Source: Stenotrophomonas sp. HITSZ_GD
GTDB taxonomy: Bacteria > Pseudomonadota > Gammaproteobacteria > Xanthomonadales > Xanthomonadaceae
Length of the DNA stretch: 64,000 nucleotides
Direction: 5' to 3'
NCBI RefSeq assembly: GCF_029543105.1
Contig: NZ_JARQXB010000013.1
Span: 1-64,000, forward strand
Below are positions 52,972 to 61,577 of this stretch, piece after piece (the stretch's first letter is position 1; every line of letters begins with the position of its first letter). The notes below the pieces were generated by a model. The model had not been told where the DNA came from. It worked only from the letters and a program-made list of their open reading frames with translations, and did not search any database. The translations under genes were made by a program, and so were the position numbers.

Positions 52972-53967
52972 TCAGCTGTTCGCCAGCACCCGTTCGGCGG
53001 GCGATTCGGCCGCGTGGGTTCCCCGACCGTGGGCCGCCTCGCGCGGTTCGGCGATCGCGCCATCCAGTTGCAGCAGGTGCGGCGGCAATTCCTGGAACAA
53101 CTGCGCCAGGCGGTGGAGGAATTCGCCCATCGCCGAGCTGCGCCGCCACACCAGCGCGATGCGCCGGCTCGGCGGGCGCTCGGCGTCGAAGCCGATCAGT
53201 TGCACGTTTTCCGAGCGCGCCACCGGCGGCTTCACCGCCAGCAGCGGCAACAGCGTCACGCCCACGTTGGCGGCCACCATCTGGCGCAGCGTCTCCAGGC
53301 TGGTCGCCTGGAACTCGGACTTCTCCAGCGCGCCAGCCAGGTGGCACACGTCCAGCGCCTGGTCGCGCAGGCAATGGCCGTCTTCGAGCAACAGCAGGCG
53401 CTGCTCGGACAGCTCGTCCAGGCTCAACGTGCGGCGGCGCGACAACGGATGGCTGTCGGGCACGGCCAGCACGAATGGCTCTTCGAACAGGAATTCGGTG
53501 TGCAATTGGTCGTCGTGGATCGGCAACGCCAACACCGCCGCGTCCAGCCGGCCCTCGCGCAACTGGCGCAGGAGCTGGTCGCTCTTCTCTTCGATCAACA
53601 GCAGTTCCAGTTGCGGAAACCGCTCGCGAATACGCGGCACCACGTGCGGCAGCAGATAGGGGCCCAGCGTGGGGAAGATGCCCAGCCGCACCGTGCCCGC
53701 TTCCGGGTCCTGGCTGCGGCGTGCCGCCTCCTTCATCTGCTCCACCTCGGCGACGATGCCGCGCGCCCGGCTGGCGGCCTCGCGGCCGGCCGGCGTGAGC
53801 ATCACCTTGCGCGGCGCGCGTTCGACTAACGGCACGCCCAGCTCGTCCTCGAGCTTCTTGATCTGGGTGGAAAGCGTCGGCTGGCTGACGAAACAGGCCG
53901 CCGCCGCGCGACCGAAATGCTTGTGGTCGGCCAGGGCCACCAGGTACTTGAGATCACGCAGGTTCAT
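52972..53967 (-). CDS. oxyR: Hydrogen peroxide-sensing regulator OxyR
   Basis: LysR-type regulator of 331 residues. N-terminal HTH: DHKHFGRAAAACFVSQPTLSTQ. The peroxide-sensing cysteines fall at C199 and C208 in EDGHCLRDQALDVC, the same numbers as in E. coli OxyR, so disulfide switching is expected. A tail of about 30 residues after the effector domain is unconserved. It lies downstream of ahpC-ahpF on the same strand (118-nt gap) and probably controls them through the site at 56542. Confidence 0.95.
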   Translation of the reverse strand: MNLRDLKYLVALADHKHFGRAAAACFVSQPTLSTQIKKLEDELGVPLVERAPRKVMLTPAGREAASRARGIVAEVEQMKEAARRSQDPEAGTVRLGIFPTLGPYLLPHVVPRIRERFPQLELLLIEEKSDQLLRQLREGRLDAAVLALPIHDDQLHTEFLFEEPFVLAVPDSHPLSRRRTLSLDELSEQRLLLLEDGHCLRDQALDVCHLAGALEKSEFQATSLETLRQMVAANVGVTLLPLLAVKPPVARSENVQLIGFDAERPPSRRIALVWRRSSAMGEFLHRLAQLFQELPPHLLQLDGAIAEPREAAHGRGTHAAESPAERVLANS

Positions 53968-54085
53968 CTGCAGGGCCTCCGTGGGGAGCGCGTATGCGGC
54001 GCAGGGCGGTCCACGCCCGGGGACAGCTTACGCCCCCGTGCAGGGAGGCGGCCAGCGACGCCCGGTCGCGGGCCGCCCGGTGCGG

Positions 54086-55678
54086 TCAGGCGGCCTCGGC
54101 CACCGCGCCGCTGGCCTTCGGGGCCGTGCTGCGGATCAGGTGGTCGAAGGCGCCGAGCGCGGCGGTCGCGCCCTGGCCCATCGCGATGATGATCTGCTTG
54201 TACGGCACGGTGGTGGCATCACCGGCGGCGAACACGCCCGGCACGTTGGTCTGGCCGCGATCGTCGATGACGATCTCGCCACGCGGCGAGAGGTTCACCA
54301 CGCCCTTGAGCCACTCGGTGTTCGGCAGCAGACCGATCTGCACGAAGATGCCTTCCAATTCGACGCGGTGCGAATCGCCACCGGCACGGTCCTTGTAGAC
54401 CAGGCCGGTGACCCGCTGGCCATCGCCCAGCACCTCGGTGGTCTGTGCGCTGGTCAGCACGCGCACGTTGCCGAGGCTGCGCAGCTTGCGCTGCAGCACT
54501 TCGTCCGCGCGCAGCTTGTCGTCGAACTCCACCAGCGTGACGTGCGAGACGATGCCCGCCAGGTCGATGGCCGCTTCCACGCCGGAGTTGCCGCCGCCGA
54601 TCACCGCCACGCGCTTGCCCTTGAACAGCGGGCCATCGCAATGCGGGCAGTAGGCCACGCCCTTGTTGCGGTATTCGTCTTCGCCGGGCACGTTCATCTG
54701 CCGCCAGCGCGCGCCGGTGGAGAGCACCACGGTGCGCGACTTCAGCACCGCGCCGTTGGCCAGCTTCACCTGCACCAGGCCGTCATCGCCGGCCGGCACC
54801 AGTGCTTCGGCGCGCTGCAGGTTCATCACGTCCACGTCGTAATGGCGCACGTGCTGTTCCAGCGCGGCGGCCATCTTCGGGCCCTCGGTCTCGGTGACGG
54901 AGATGAAGTTCTCGATCGCCATCGTGTCCAGCACCTGGCCACCGAAACGCTCGGCCGCCACGCCGGTGCGGATGCCCTTGCGCGCCGCATACACCGCCGC
55001 CGCCGCGCCGGCCGGGCCACCGCCCACCACCAGCACGTCGAACGGCGACTTGGCGTTGATCTTCTCCGCATCGCGCTGGCCGGCGTTGGTGTCGAGCTTG
55101 GCGACGATCTGCTCCAGGTTCATGCGGCCCTGGTCGAACACCTGGCCGTTGAGGAAGACGGTCGGCACCGACATGATCTGGCGTGCCTCCACCTCGTCCT
55201 GGAACAACGCGCCGTCGATGGCGACGTGCTTGATGTTCGGGTTCAGCACGGCGGCCAGGTTCAGCGCCTGCACCACGTCCGGGCAGTTCTGGCACGACAG
55301 CGAGAAGTAGGTTTCGAAGACGTACTCGCCTTCCAGGTTCTTCACCTGCTCGATCACGTCAGGCGCGGCCTTGGACGGATGGCCGCCCACCTGCAGCAGG
55401 GCGAGCACCAGCGAGGTGAATTCGTGGCCCATCGGCAGGCCGGCGAACGTCAGCGAGATGTCCTCGCCCGGGCTGTTGAGGCTGAAGCTGGGCTTGCGCG
55501 CTTCCGCGTCGCGGCGCACCTCCAGGCCGATCACGTTGCTCAGCGCCTTGATCTCGTTGAGCATCTCCAGCATTTCCTGCGATTTCTCGCCGTCGTCGAC
55601 CTGCGCGGTGATGTGCACCGGGCGGGTGAGGCGCTCGAGGTAGGACTTCAACTGGGTCTGCAGATTCGTATCCAACAT
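54086..55678 (-). CDS. ahpF: Alkyl hydroperoxide reductase subunit F
   Basis: FAD/NADH-dependent disulfide reductase of 530 residues that recycles AhpC. The N-terminal thioredoxin-fold domain carries the SCQNCPD dithiol near residue 130; the C-terminal thioredoxin-reductase-like part has [19 protein letters not shown] and the CPHCDG redox pair. Start is ATG at 55678 ([17 protein letters not shown]). Separated from ahpC by a 201-nt spacer with long inverted repeats. Confidence 0.97.
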   Translation of the reverse strand: MLDTNLQTQLKSYLERLTRPVHITAQVDDGEKSQEMLEMLNEIKALSNVIGLEVRRDAEARKPSFSLNSPGEDISLTFAGLPMGHEFTSLVLALLQVGGHPSKAAPDVIEQVKNLEGEYVFETYFSLSCQNCPDVVQALNLAAVLNPNIKHVAIDGALFQDEVEARQIMSVPTVFLNGQVFDQGRMNLEQIVAKLDTNAGQRDAEKINAKSPFDVLVVGGGPAGAAAAVYAARKGIRTGVAAERFGGQVLDTMAIENFISVTETEGPKMAAALEQHVRHYDVDVMNLQRAEALVPAGDDGLVQVKLANGAVLKSRTVVLSTGARWRQMNVPGEDEYRNKGVAYCPHCDGPLFKGKRVAVIGGGNSGVEAAIDLAGIVSHVTLVEFDDKLRADEVLQRKLRSLGNVRVLTSAQTTEVLGDGQRVTGLVYKDRAGGDSHRVELEGIFVQIGLLPNTEWLKGVVNLSPRGEIVIDDRGQTNVPGVFAAGDATTVPYKQIIIAMGQGATAALGAFDHLIRSTAPKASGAVAEAA

Positions 55679-55751
55679 GGTGTCAGCTCCTGTCGATCGG
55701 CAAGGGGAGGGCGGGGCGTCGATGCCGCAGGGCATACGCCAACGTGGGGAG

Positions 55752-55856
55752 GGAGGGGGTGAACCGCAACCGGCGACGTGCCGGCAGGCGGGAGAGAGAG
55801 CGCCGTGCCGGCGCGCACCGGTTCCGGTTCACCTCCTCCCCTGCGTGCAGGGGAGG
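55752..55856. repeat. Inverted-repeat structure between ahpC and ahpF
   Basis: Positions 55752-55773 pair with 55818-55839 (22 nt, two mismatches); inside lies CCGGCGACGTGCCGG. A second perfect 10-bp hairpin, CCTCCCCTGC/GCAGGGGAGG, spans 55835-55856 and competes with the first. It lies in the transcribed gap between two co-directional genes. C-rich CTCCCC...GGGGAG units like this recur between genes in this bacterial family. Confidence 0.7.
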
Positions 55857-55879
55857 GGTGGGGCTGGCTTGGATCTGAT

Positions 55880-56443
55880 TTAGATCTTGCCGACCAGGTC
55901 CAGCGACGGGGCCAGGGTCTTCTCGCCTTCCTTCCACTTGGCCGGGCACACCTCGCCCGGGTGGGCGGCGACGTACAGGGCGGCCTTGACCTTGCGCAGC
56001 AGTTCCTTGGCGTCACGGCCGATGCCCTCGGCGGTGATTTCCACGGCCTGGATCACGCCCGACGGGTCGATGATGAAGGTGCCGCGGTCGGCCAGGCCGA
56101 CGCCCGGGCGCATCACTTCGAAGTTGTTGGTGATGGTGCCGGTCGGGTCGCCGATCATCGCGTACTTGATCTTGCCGATCGCCGGGGAGGTGTCGTGCCA
56201 CGCCTTGTGCGAGAAGTGGGTGTCGGTGGACACCGAGTAGATCTCCACGCCCAGCTTCTGGAACTCGGCGTAGTTGTCGGCGAGGTCTTCCAGCTCGGTC
56301 GGGCACACGAAGGTGAAATCGGCCGGGTAGAACACCACCACGGACCACTTGCCCTTCAGGTTGGCATCGGAAACTTCGATGAATTCACCATTCTGGTAGG
56401 CGGTGGCCTTGAACGGCTTGATTTCGGTATTGATCACGGACAT
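55880..56443 (-). CDS. ahpC: Alkyl hydroperoxide reductase subunit C (peroxiredoxin)
   Basis: Typical 2-Cys peroxiredoxin of 187 residues reducing H2O2 and organic peroxides. The peroxidatic cysteine is in [14 protein letters not shown] (near 47) and the resolving cysteine in GEVCPAKW (near 166); length equals E. coli AhpC. The upstream promoter region contains an OxyR-type ATAG-N7-CTAT element about 100 nt before the ATG. Main substrate-facing subunit for AhpF. Confidence 0.98.
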   Translation of the reverse strand: MSVINTEIKPFKATAYQNGEFIEVSDANLKGKWSVVVFYPADFTFVCPTELEDLADNYAEFQKLGVEIYSVSTDTHFSHKAWHDTSPAIGKIKYAMIGDPTGTITNNFEVMRPGVGLADRGTFIIDPSGVIQAVEITAEGIGRDAKELLRKVKAALYVAAHPGEVCPAKWKEGEKTLAPSLDLVGKI

Positions 56444-56541
56444 TGAATTTCCTCTTTGTTGCCAGGGTCTGGGGGAGTGGAACGGGAGCCATCTTAGGGT
56501 GGATCGATAGATCGCTCAAATCGATTGATGGAATTATATAG

Positions 56542-56556
56542 ATAGACTTTGCCTAT
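56542..56556. promoter_or_regulatory. OxyR-type half-site dyad upstream of ahpC
   Basis: ATAG-N7-CTAT matches one dimer's share of the OxyR tetramer consensus (two such dyads 7 nt apart). The outer dyad is degenerate. It lies in the AT-rich stretch between ahpC and divergent prmC, about 100 nt from the ahpC start. Another ATAG lies at 56507 without its partner. Confidence 0.6.
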
Positions 56557-56644
56557 CGAAGCTCAAGGGGCGGGCTTTCGGCCCGGGGTCGTTCCCTCCA
56601 GGACCAGGGATAATGGCGGGCCCGCATTTTCCAAGAGTGACCCC

Positions 56645-57472
56645 ATGTCGCACACGCCCGAGGCCTTGCTGCGCCTGGCGATCGAGCGGATCGATCGCGC
56701 CGACGCGGAGGCCTTGCTGCTGCATGCCCTCGGGCGCGACCGGGCCTGGCTCTTCGCGCACGGCCGCGACGCGGTCGGACAGGCGGCCGCGGACGCCTTT
56801 CTCGCGCAAGTGGAACGTCGCCTCGCCGGCGAGCCGGTGGCCTACCTCACCGGTCGCCGCGGCTTCTGGACGCTGGACCTGGCGGTCACCCCGGCCACGC
56901 TGATCCCCCGGCCGGAAACCGAGTTGCTGGTCGAGCTGGCCCTGGCCCGGGTGGATGCCGCGCCGGGCCGGCGCATCGCCGACCTCGGCACCGGCAGCGG
57001 CGCGATTGCCCTGGCCCTGGCCAGCGAGCGCCCGCAGGCGCGCGTGATCGCCACCGACGCCAGTGCCGCGGCCCTGGCCGTGGCGCGGGACAATGCGGCC
57101 GCGCACGCGCTGGGCCACGTCGAATTCCGCCACGGCCCGTGGTGGGCGCCGCTGGCCGGGGAGCGCTTTGATCTGGTGGCGAGCAATCCGCCCTACATCG
57201 CCGCCGCCGACCCGCACCTGGCGCAGGGCGACCTGCGCTTCGAACCGGCCACCGCGCTGGCGGCCGGCGCCGACGGCCTGGACGACATCCGCCAGATCGT
57301 CCAGGGCGCGCCCGCGCACCTGCAACCCGGCGGTTGGCTGCTGCTGGAGCACGGCTGGGACCAGGGCGAGGCGGTGGCCGCACTGCTGGCCGCGTGTGGC
57401 CTGGAGGCGGTGCAGACGGTGCAGGATTTGGAGGCGCGCGACCGCGTCACCCTCGGTCGCTGGCCGGGCTGA
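56645..57472 (+). CDS. prmC: Peptide chain release factor N5-glutamine methyltransferase
   Basis: Methylates the GGQ glutamine of RF1 and RF2. The 275 residues contain an N-terminal helical domain, the HemK motif [14 protein letters not shown], the SAM motif [15 protein letters not shown] and the catalytic VASNPPYIA. The ATG at 56645 gives the normal family start; longer frames run into the ahpC promoter region. Confidence 0.96.
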   Translation: MSHTPEALLRLAIERIDRADAEALLLHALGRDRAWLFAHGRDAVGQAAADAFLAQVERRLAGEPVAYLTGRRGFWTLDLAVTPATLIPRPETELLVELALARVDAAPGRRIADLGTGSGAIALALASERPQARVIATDASAAALAVARDNAAAHALGHVEFRHGPWWAPLAGERFDLVASNPPYIAAADPHLAQGDLRFEPATALAAGADGLDDIRQIVQGAPAHLQPGGWLLLEHGWDQGEAVAALLAACGLEAVQTVQDLEARDRVTLGRWPG

Positions 57473-57520
57473 GCGACCGGCGAGCTAAAATCCCGGCTTT
57501 CCGTCGTGGACACGCTGAGC

Positions 57521-58462
57521 ATGCGCACGCTGTATCCGGAGATCGAACCCTTTGCCACCGGCACGTTGAAGGTGGACGACCGCCACACGCTGTACTTCGA
57601 GCAGTGCGGCAATCCGCAGGGCAAGCCGGTGGTGCTGCTGCATGGCGGCCCGGGCGGCGGCATCAGCGCCAAGATGCGCCGCTTCCACGACCCGGCCAAG
57701 TACCACATCGTGCTGTTCGACCAGCGTGGCTCGGGCCGTTCCACCCCGCACGCCGACCTCGTGGACAACACCACCTGGGACCTGGTGGCCGATATCGAGC
57801 AGCTGCGCGAGCAGCTGGGCATCGCGCGCTGGCAGGTGTTCGGCGGCAGCTGGGGCTCGACGCTGGCGCTGGCCTATGCGCAGAAGCATCCGGAGCGGGT
57901 CACCGAGCTGGTGCTGCGCGGCATCTTCATGCTGCGCCGCTGGGAGCTGGAGTGGTTCTACCAGGAAGGCGCCAACCGCCTGTTCCCGGATGCGTGGGAG
58001 CACTACCTCAAGGCGATTCCGCCGGTGGAGCGCCACGACCTGATCTCCGCGTTCCATCGCCGCCTCACCAGCGAGGACGAGTCGGTGCGCCTGGCCGCCG
58101 CGCGCGCCTGGAGCGTGTGGGAAGGCGCGACGAGCTTCCTGCGCGTGGATTCGGATTTCGTCAGCGGCCATGAGGATGCGAAATTCGCGCTCGCGTTCGC
58201 CCGCATCGAGAACCACTACTTCGTCAACGGCGGCTTCTTCGAGGTCGACGACCAACTGCTGCGCGACGCGCCGCGCATTGCCGATATCCCCGGCGTGATC
58301 GTGCACGGCCGCTACGACGTGGTGTGCCCGCTGCAGAACGCGTGGGACCTGCACAAGGCCTGGCCGAAGGCGAAGCTGGAGATCACCCCGACCTCGGGCC
58401 ATTCGGCGTTCGAGGCCGAGAACGTCGACGCGCTGATCCGCGCCACCGACGCCTTCGCCTGA
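57521..58462 (+). CDS. pip: Prolyl aminopeptidase (proline iminopeptidase)
   Basis: Alpha/beta hydrolase of the S33 family cleaving N-terminal proline. Oxyanion motif HGGPGGGI, nucleophile elbow FGGSWGSTLAL, late acid in HGRYDVVCP and histidine in TSGHSAFE are present. The ATG at 57521 gives 313 residues, as in the Xanthomonas enzyme. A GTG at 57506 would add five residues, and neither start has a clear Shine-Dalgarno. 48 nt after prmC, possibly co-transcribed. Confidence 0.95.
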   Translation: MRTLYPEIEPFATGTLKVDDRHTLYFEQCGNPQGKPVVLLHGGPGGGISAKMRRFHDPAKYHIVLFDQRGSGRSTPHADLVDNTTWDLVADIEQLREQLGIARWQVFGGSWGSTLALAYAQKHPERVTELVLRGIFMLRRWELEWFYQEGANRLFPDAWEHYLKAIPPVERHDLISAFHRRLTSEDESVRLAAARAWSVWEGATSFLRVDSDFVSGHEDAKFALAFARIENHYFVNGGFFEVDDQLLRDAPRIADIPGVIVHGRYDVVCPLQNAWDLHKAWPKAKLEITPTSGHSAFEAENVDALIRATDAFA

Positions 58463-58526
58463 TCCATCCCGACGCGCCGCCATGGCGTGCGCGGCGGATG
58501 CCATGCCGCGGCCAGGCAGGGGTGTA

Positions 58527-58557
58527 GCGAGGACGCGCGCATGCCGCGCGTCCTCGC
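58527..58557. terminator. Strong hairpin between pip and the amidohydrolase gene
   Basis: 13-bp perfect stem GCGAGGACGCGCG/CGCGCGTCCTCGC with loop CATGC, between convergent genes. Confidence 0.75.
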
Positions 58558-58567
58558 CGGCACCGAT

Positions 58568-59344
58568 TCAGTCCGCGCCGCCGCCGAAGCGCGCCGCCAG
58601 GGGCGCCAGCAGGCGCGCCAGGCGCTGCGCCCACAGCTGCTGCCCGGCCTCGTCGGCGATCAGGTCCTGGCGGATTTCCAGCTCCACGTGCACCAGCCCG
58701 CGGCCTTCGCCATACACCGGCACCGCGTAGTCGCTGGTATCGCTCACGGCGTAGGGCTGGTTGTCGCCCACCACCAAATCGTCTTCGGTCCGCAGCGCAT
58801 CGCGCAGCGCGTGCGCCAGCCGCGCATCGCGGTGATACAGCACGCCGGCATGCCAGGGCCGTGCCACGCCGTTCATCGCCGGGGTGAAGCTGTGCATGGC
58901 GACCAGCAGCGTCGGCTGCCCGCGCGCCAGCCGGTCATCCAGCGCCTGGACGATGCGCTGGTGGTACGGCGCGAAGATCTCGTCGATGCGCTGCTGCCGC
59001 GCGTGTGCGTCCAGCGCTGCATTGCCCGGCACCTCGGTGCCGTCGCTGCGCTCGGCGATCAACGTCGGCGAGCCATGCGGCCGGTTGCAGTCGATCACCA
59101 GGCGCGAATACACCTGGGTGATCGCGATGGCGTCGAGTAGTTCGGCCAGTAGCGCGGTGGTGCCGGCGATACCGATATCCCAGCCGATGTGCCGGTCCAG
59201 TTCCGATTGCGGCAGCCCCAGGTTGTGCAGTGCCCGGGGCACGCGCTGGCCGGCGTGGTCGGCGATCAGCAGCCAGGGCGAGCGCCCCGCGGCGTTGTGC
59301 ACCACGAACGGCGCGGGGTCTTCGGCGCCCAGCAGCGTGCGCAT
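58568..59344 (-). CDS. N-formylglutamate amidohydrolase-family protein
   Basis: Protein of 258 residues of the FGase/HutG2-like family: PWLLIADHAGQRVPRALHNLGLP at the N-terminus, HIGWDIGIAG, the YSRLVIDCNRP segment and MHSFTPAMNG (probable zinc ligands). Histidine degradation genes are absent here, so action on another N-acyl amino acid is possible. The ATG at 59344 has GGTGAGG at good spacing; an ATG at 59371 would overlap the upstream Nudix gene. Confidence 0.87.
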   Translation of the reverse strand: MRTLLGAEDPAPFVVHNAAGRSPWLLIADHAGQRVPRALHNLGLPQSELDRHIGWDIGIAGTTALLAELLDAIAITQVYSRLVIDCNRPHGSPTLIAERSDGTEVPGNAALDAHARQQRIDEIFAPYHQRIVQALDDRLARGQPTLLVAMHSFTPAMNGVARPWHAGVLYHRDARLAHALRDALRTEDDLVVGDNQPYAVSDTSDYAVPVYGEGRGLVHVELEIRQDLIADEAGQQLWAQRLARLLAPLAARFGGGAD

Positions 59345-59351
59345 CGCGGCC

Positions 59352-59903
59352 TCACCCACGCGGCGTGCCATCCAGGTGGTGTTCGATCATCCACAGCCCG
59401 GCCCACAGCTTGGCGTCGAGTTCGTAGCCGGCGGCCATCTTCTCCACCAGCCACGCGGCGGCGCGCGGGCGAGGAATTTCGTGCACGGTGATGTCCTCGC
59501 TGTCGTCGCCGCCGCCGGCGCCCACGCGCGTCAGGCCCGTGGCGCGCACGAAGGCGATCTTCTCGCTGCTCGCGCCCGAGGAAGTCGGGCCGATCATCAG
59601 CACCTCGGCATGCGCCGCGGTCCAGCCGGTTTCCTCTTCCAGTTCGCGCACCGCCGAGACCTCGATGGACTCGCCGGCATTGATGTCCCCCACCAGCCCG
59701 GCGGGCATCTCGATCGTGCGCGCCTGCAACGGCACGCGGAATTGCTCGACGAACAGCACGTTGTCTTCCGGCGTGACCGCGATGATGATCGCCGCCAGGC
59801 CGCCGGCATGCACGCGCTCGGAGTATTCCCATGTGCCGCGCACGACCATGCGCTGGTATTTGCCTTCGTAGACGATCCTGGGCTCGGCATCTTGGCGGTT
59901 CAT
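59352..59903 (-). CDS. Nudix hydrolase, ADP-ribose pyrophosphatase type
   Basis: Protein of 183 residues. The Nudix box is complete: G-x5-E-x7-REL-x-EE-x-G, read as GDINAGE then RELEEETGW. The preceding beta-strand context (VLFVEQFRVPLQARTIEMPAG) is typical of ADP-ribose and NDP-sugar pyrophosphatases (NudF/YffH). It overlaps the exonuclease gene by 4 nt (ATGA) and is followed after 7 nt by the amidohydrolase gene. Confidence 0.9.
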   Translation of the reverse strand: MNRQDAEPRIVYEGKYQRMVVRGTWEYSERVHAGGLAAIIIAVTPEDNVLFVEQFRVPLQARTIEMPAGLVGDINAGESIEVSAVRELEEETGWTAAHAEVLMIGPTSSGASSEKIAFVRATGLTRVGAGGGDDSEDITVHEIPRPRAAAWLVEKMAAGYELDAKLWAGLWMIEHHLDGTPRG

Positions 59904-60871
59904 GGCGCTTCCATCGAGGGAGAAGTCGGGAGGGGATGGCCGGCGGCGGCGTGCAGGCGGCGCCGGGTCATCGGGCCGAAGCGCAGCGCCTCGCACAGGC
60001 CGGCCAGCATGTCGGCATCGCCGGGTGCGCGCTCGAAACCGGAGGCCGGCAGTGCCAGCGGCGCATGCAGGGCGATGGTGGTGAGCTCGCGCCACAGCAG
60101 CGCGTGCTCGCGCTGCTCGCGCAGGCGCACGGCCATCTGCGCGGCGCCGCGCAGGCGCAGGAAAGGCACCTCGTCGATGCGCGCGAGCAAGGCGTCCAGC
60201 GAGCCGAAGTGCGCCAGCAGCACCGCGGCGGACTTGGCGCCGATGCCGCTCACGCCGGGGATGTTGTCCACCGCGTCGCCGCACAGCGCCAGGTAGTCGG
60301 CGATCTGGTGCGCGTGCACGCCGTGGCGCGCCTTCACCCCCTCCATGCCCCAGCGCAGGCCGCGCGCGAAATCCCACTGCTCGTCGTGTTCGAGCAGCAA
60401 CTGCGAGAGGTCCTTGTCGGCCGAGACGATGACGCCGCGGAAATCGTGCGCGCGCGCGGCATGCAGCGCGCTGCCGATCAAGTCGTCGGCCTCGTATTCG
60501 CGATGCGCCAGCACCGCCAGCCCCAGCGCCGCGCACAGCGCCTTGCAGTGGGCGAACTGGCGCCGCAGTTCCTCCGGCGCCGGCTCGCGGTTGGCCTTGT
60601 AGGCGGGGTAGAGGCCATGGCGGAAACAGCTGTCCAGCGCTTCGTCGAACGCCACCACCACGTGCTGCGGCCGCTCGCGTTCGACCAGGTCGAGCAGGAA
60701 GCGGGCGAAGCCATGCACGGCGTTGGTCGGCCAGCCCTGGGCGTCGCGGAACTCGTCGGGCATCGAATGCCAGGCGCGGAACACGTACAGGCTGGCATCC
60801 ACCAGGTACAGCGGCCGCCGGGCCGGGCTCAAGGACACGGCGTTCACGGCCGATAAGCCGGAATGGGTCAT
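59900..60871 (-). CDS. 5'-3' exonuclease / flap-nuclease family protein (ExoIX-like)
   Basis: Protein of 323 residues with the fold of the DNA polymerase I 5'-nuclease domain but no polymerase. Acidic metal-site residues appear in LYLVDASLYVFRAW, AFDEALDS, YEADDLIG and VSADKDLSQLL; a helix-hairpin-helix follows in DNIPGVSGIGAKSAAVLL. Such stand-alone proteins act as flap endonucleases or are structural remnants like E. coli Xni. The full acidic set here suggests activity. Start ATG 60871 overlaps the nitroreductase stop. Confidence 0.9.
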   Translation of the reverse strand: MTHSGLSAVNAVSLSPARRPLYLVDASLYVFRAWHSMPDEFRDAQGWPTNAVHGFARFLLDLVERERPQHVVVAFDEALDSCFRHGLYPAYKANREPAPEELRRQFAHCKALCAALGLAVLAHREYEADDLIGSALHAARAHDFRGVIVSADKDLSQLLLEHDEQWDFARGLRWGMEGVKARHGVHAHQIADYLALCGDAVDNIPGVSGIGAKSAAVLLAHFGSLDALLARIDEVPFLRLRGAAQMAVRLREQREHALLWRELTTIALHAPLALPASGFERAPGDADMLAGLCEALRFGPMTRRRLHAAAGHPLPTSPSMEAP

Positions 60872-61443
60872 GGGGTCCAATCTTCGAGCAATGCCGACGG
60901 ATCCGGCCGCTCGCGTTCCGGCGCGGCCAACCGCGGAGTACCGATATGGATGAAACCGACGATGCGCTCGTACGCGGCCAGGCCGAGGTGTTCGGCCACG
61001 GCCGGGTCGTAGGCCATCCAGGCGGTGAGCCACTGTGCGCCGAAGCCGTAGGCCTGCGCGGCCTGCAGCAGGGCGAAGCACACGCAGCCGGCGGTGAGCA
61101 GTTGCTCCTGCTCGGGCACCTTGTGGCCGGGTTGCAGGTGCGCGACCACCGTGATCACCAGTGGCGCGAAACTGAACCGTTGCCGATCCTTTTCGAGGGC
61201 CGCCTCCGGGGCGCCGGGGTCGCGCTCGCGGGTGCGCGCGGCGAGGAATTCGCCCAGCGCATGCCGCGCATCGCCGGCGATGCGCAGGAACCGGAAGGGC
61301 ACCAGCTTGCCGTGGTCGGGCACGCGCACGGCCGATTGCAACATGCGCATCAGCGTGGCGTCGTCCGGTCCCGGTTCGGCCAACTGCCTGGACGGCACCG
61401 AGCGACGTTCGTCGAGTGCCTGCAACGAATAAAGTGTGTGCAT
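60868..61443 (-). CDS. Nitroreductase-family FMN oxidoreductase
   Basis: Protein of 191 residues of the short YdjA/nitroreductase type: FMN-phosphate binding by an early basic segment (DERRSVPSRQL), PFRFLRIAG, and the late YGFGAQWLTAWMAYDP region. The physiological substrate is unknown; quinones, enones and nitro compounds are typical. The ATG at 61443 is preferred over a start at 61521, which would make a long unconserved extension. First gene of a four-gene minus-strand operon. Confidence 0.9.
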   Translation of the reverse strand: MHTLYSLQALDERRSVPSRQLAEPGPDDATLMRMLQSAVRVPDHGKLVPFRFLRIAGDARHALGEFLAARTRERDPGAPEAALEKDRQRFSFAPLVITVVAHLQPGHKVPEQEQLLTAGCVCFALLQAAQAYGFGAQWLTAWMAYDPAVAEHLGLAAYERIVGFIHIGTPRLAAPERERPDPSALLEDWTP

Positions 61444-61577
61444 AATCCCACTTTCGAACCGCAATGGCCCGATTATAGACGGCCATCGGGTACCGCTATC
61501 GGGGGGCAGCGGCAGCCGCACGGCGCGCGCGTGTCCCGGTGGGCGGCCGCTTCCACCGCCTCCGCAGTCGCGCGTCC

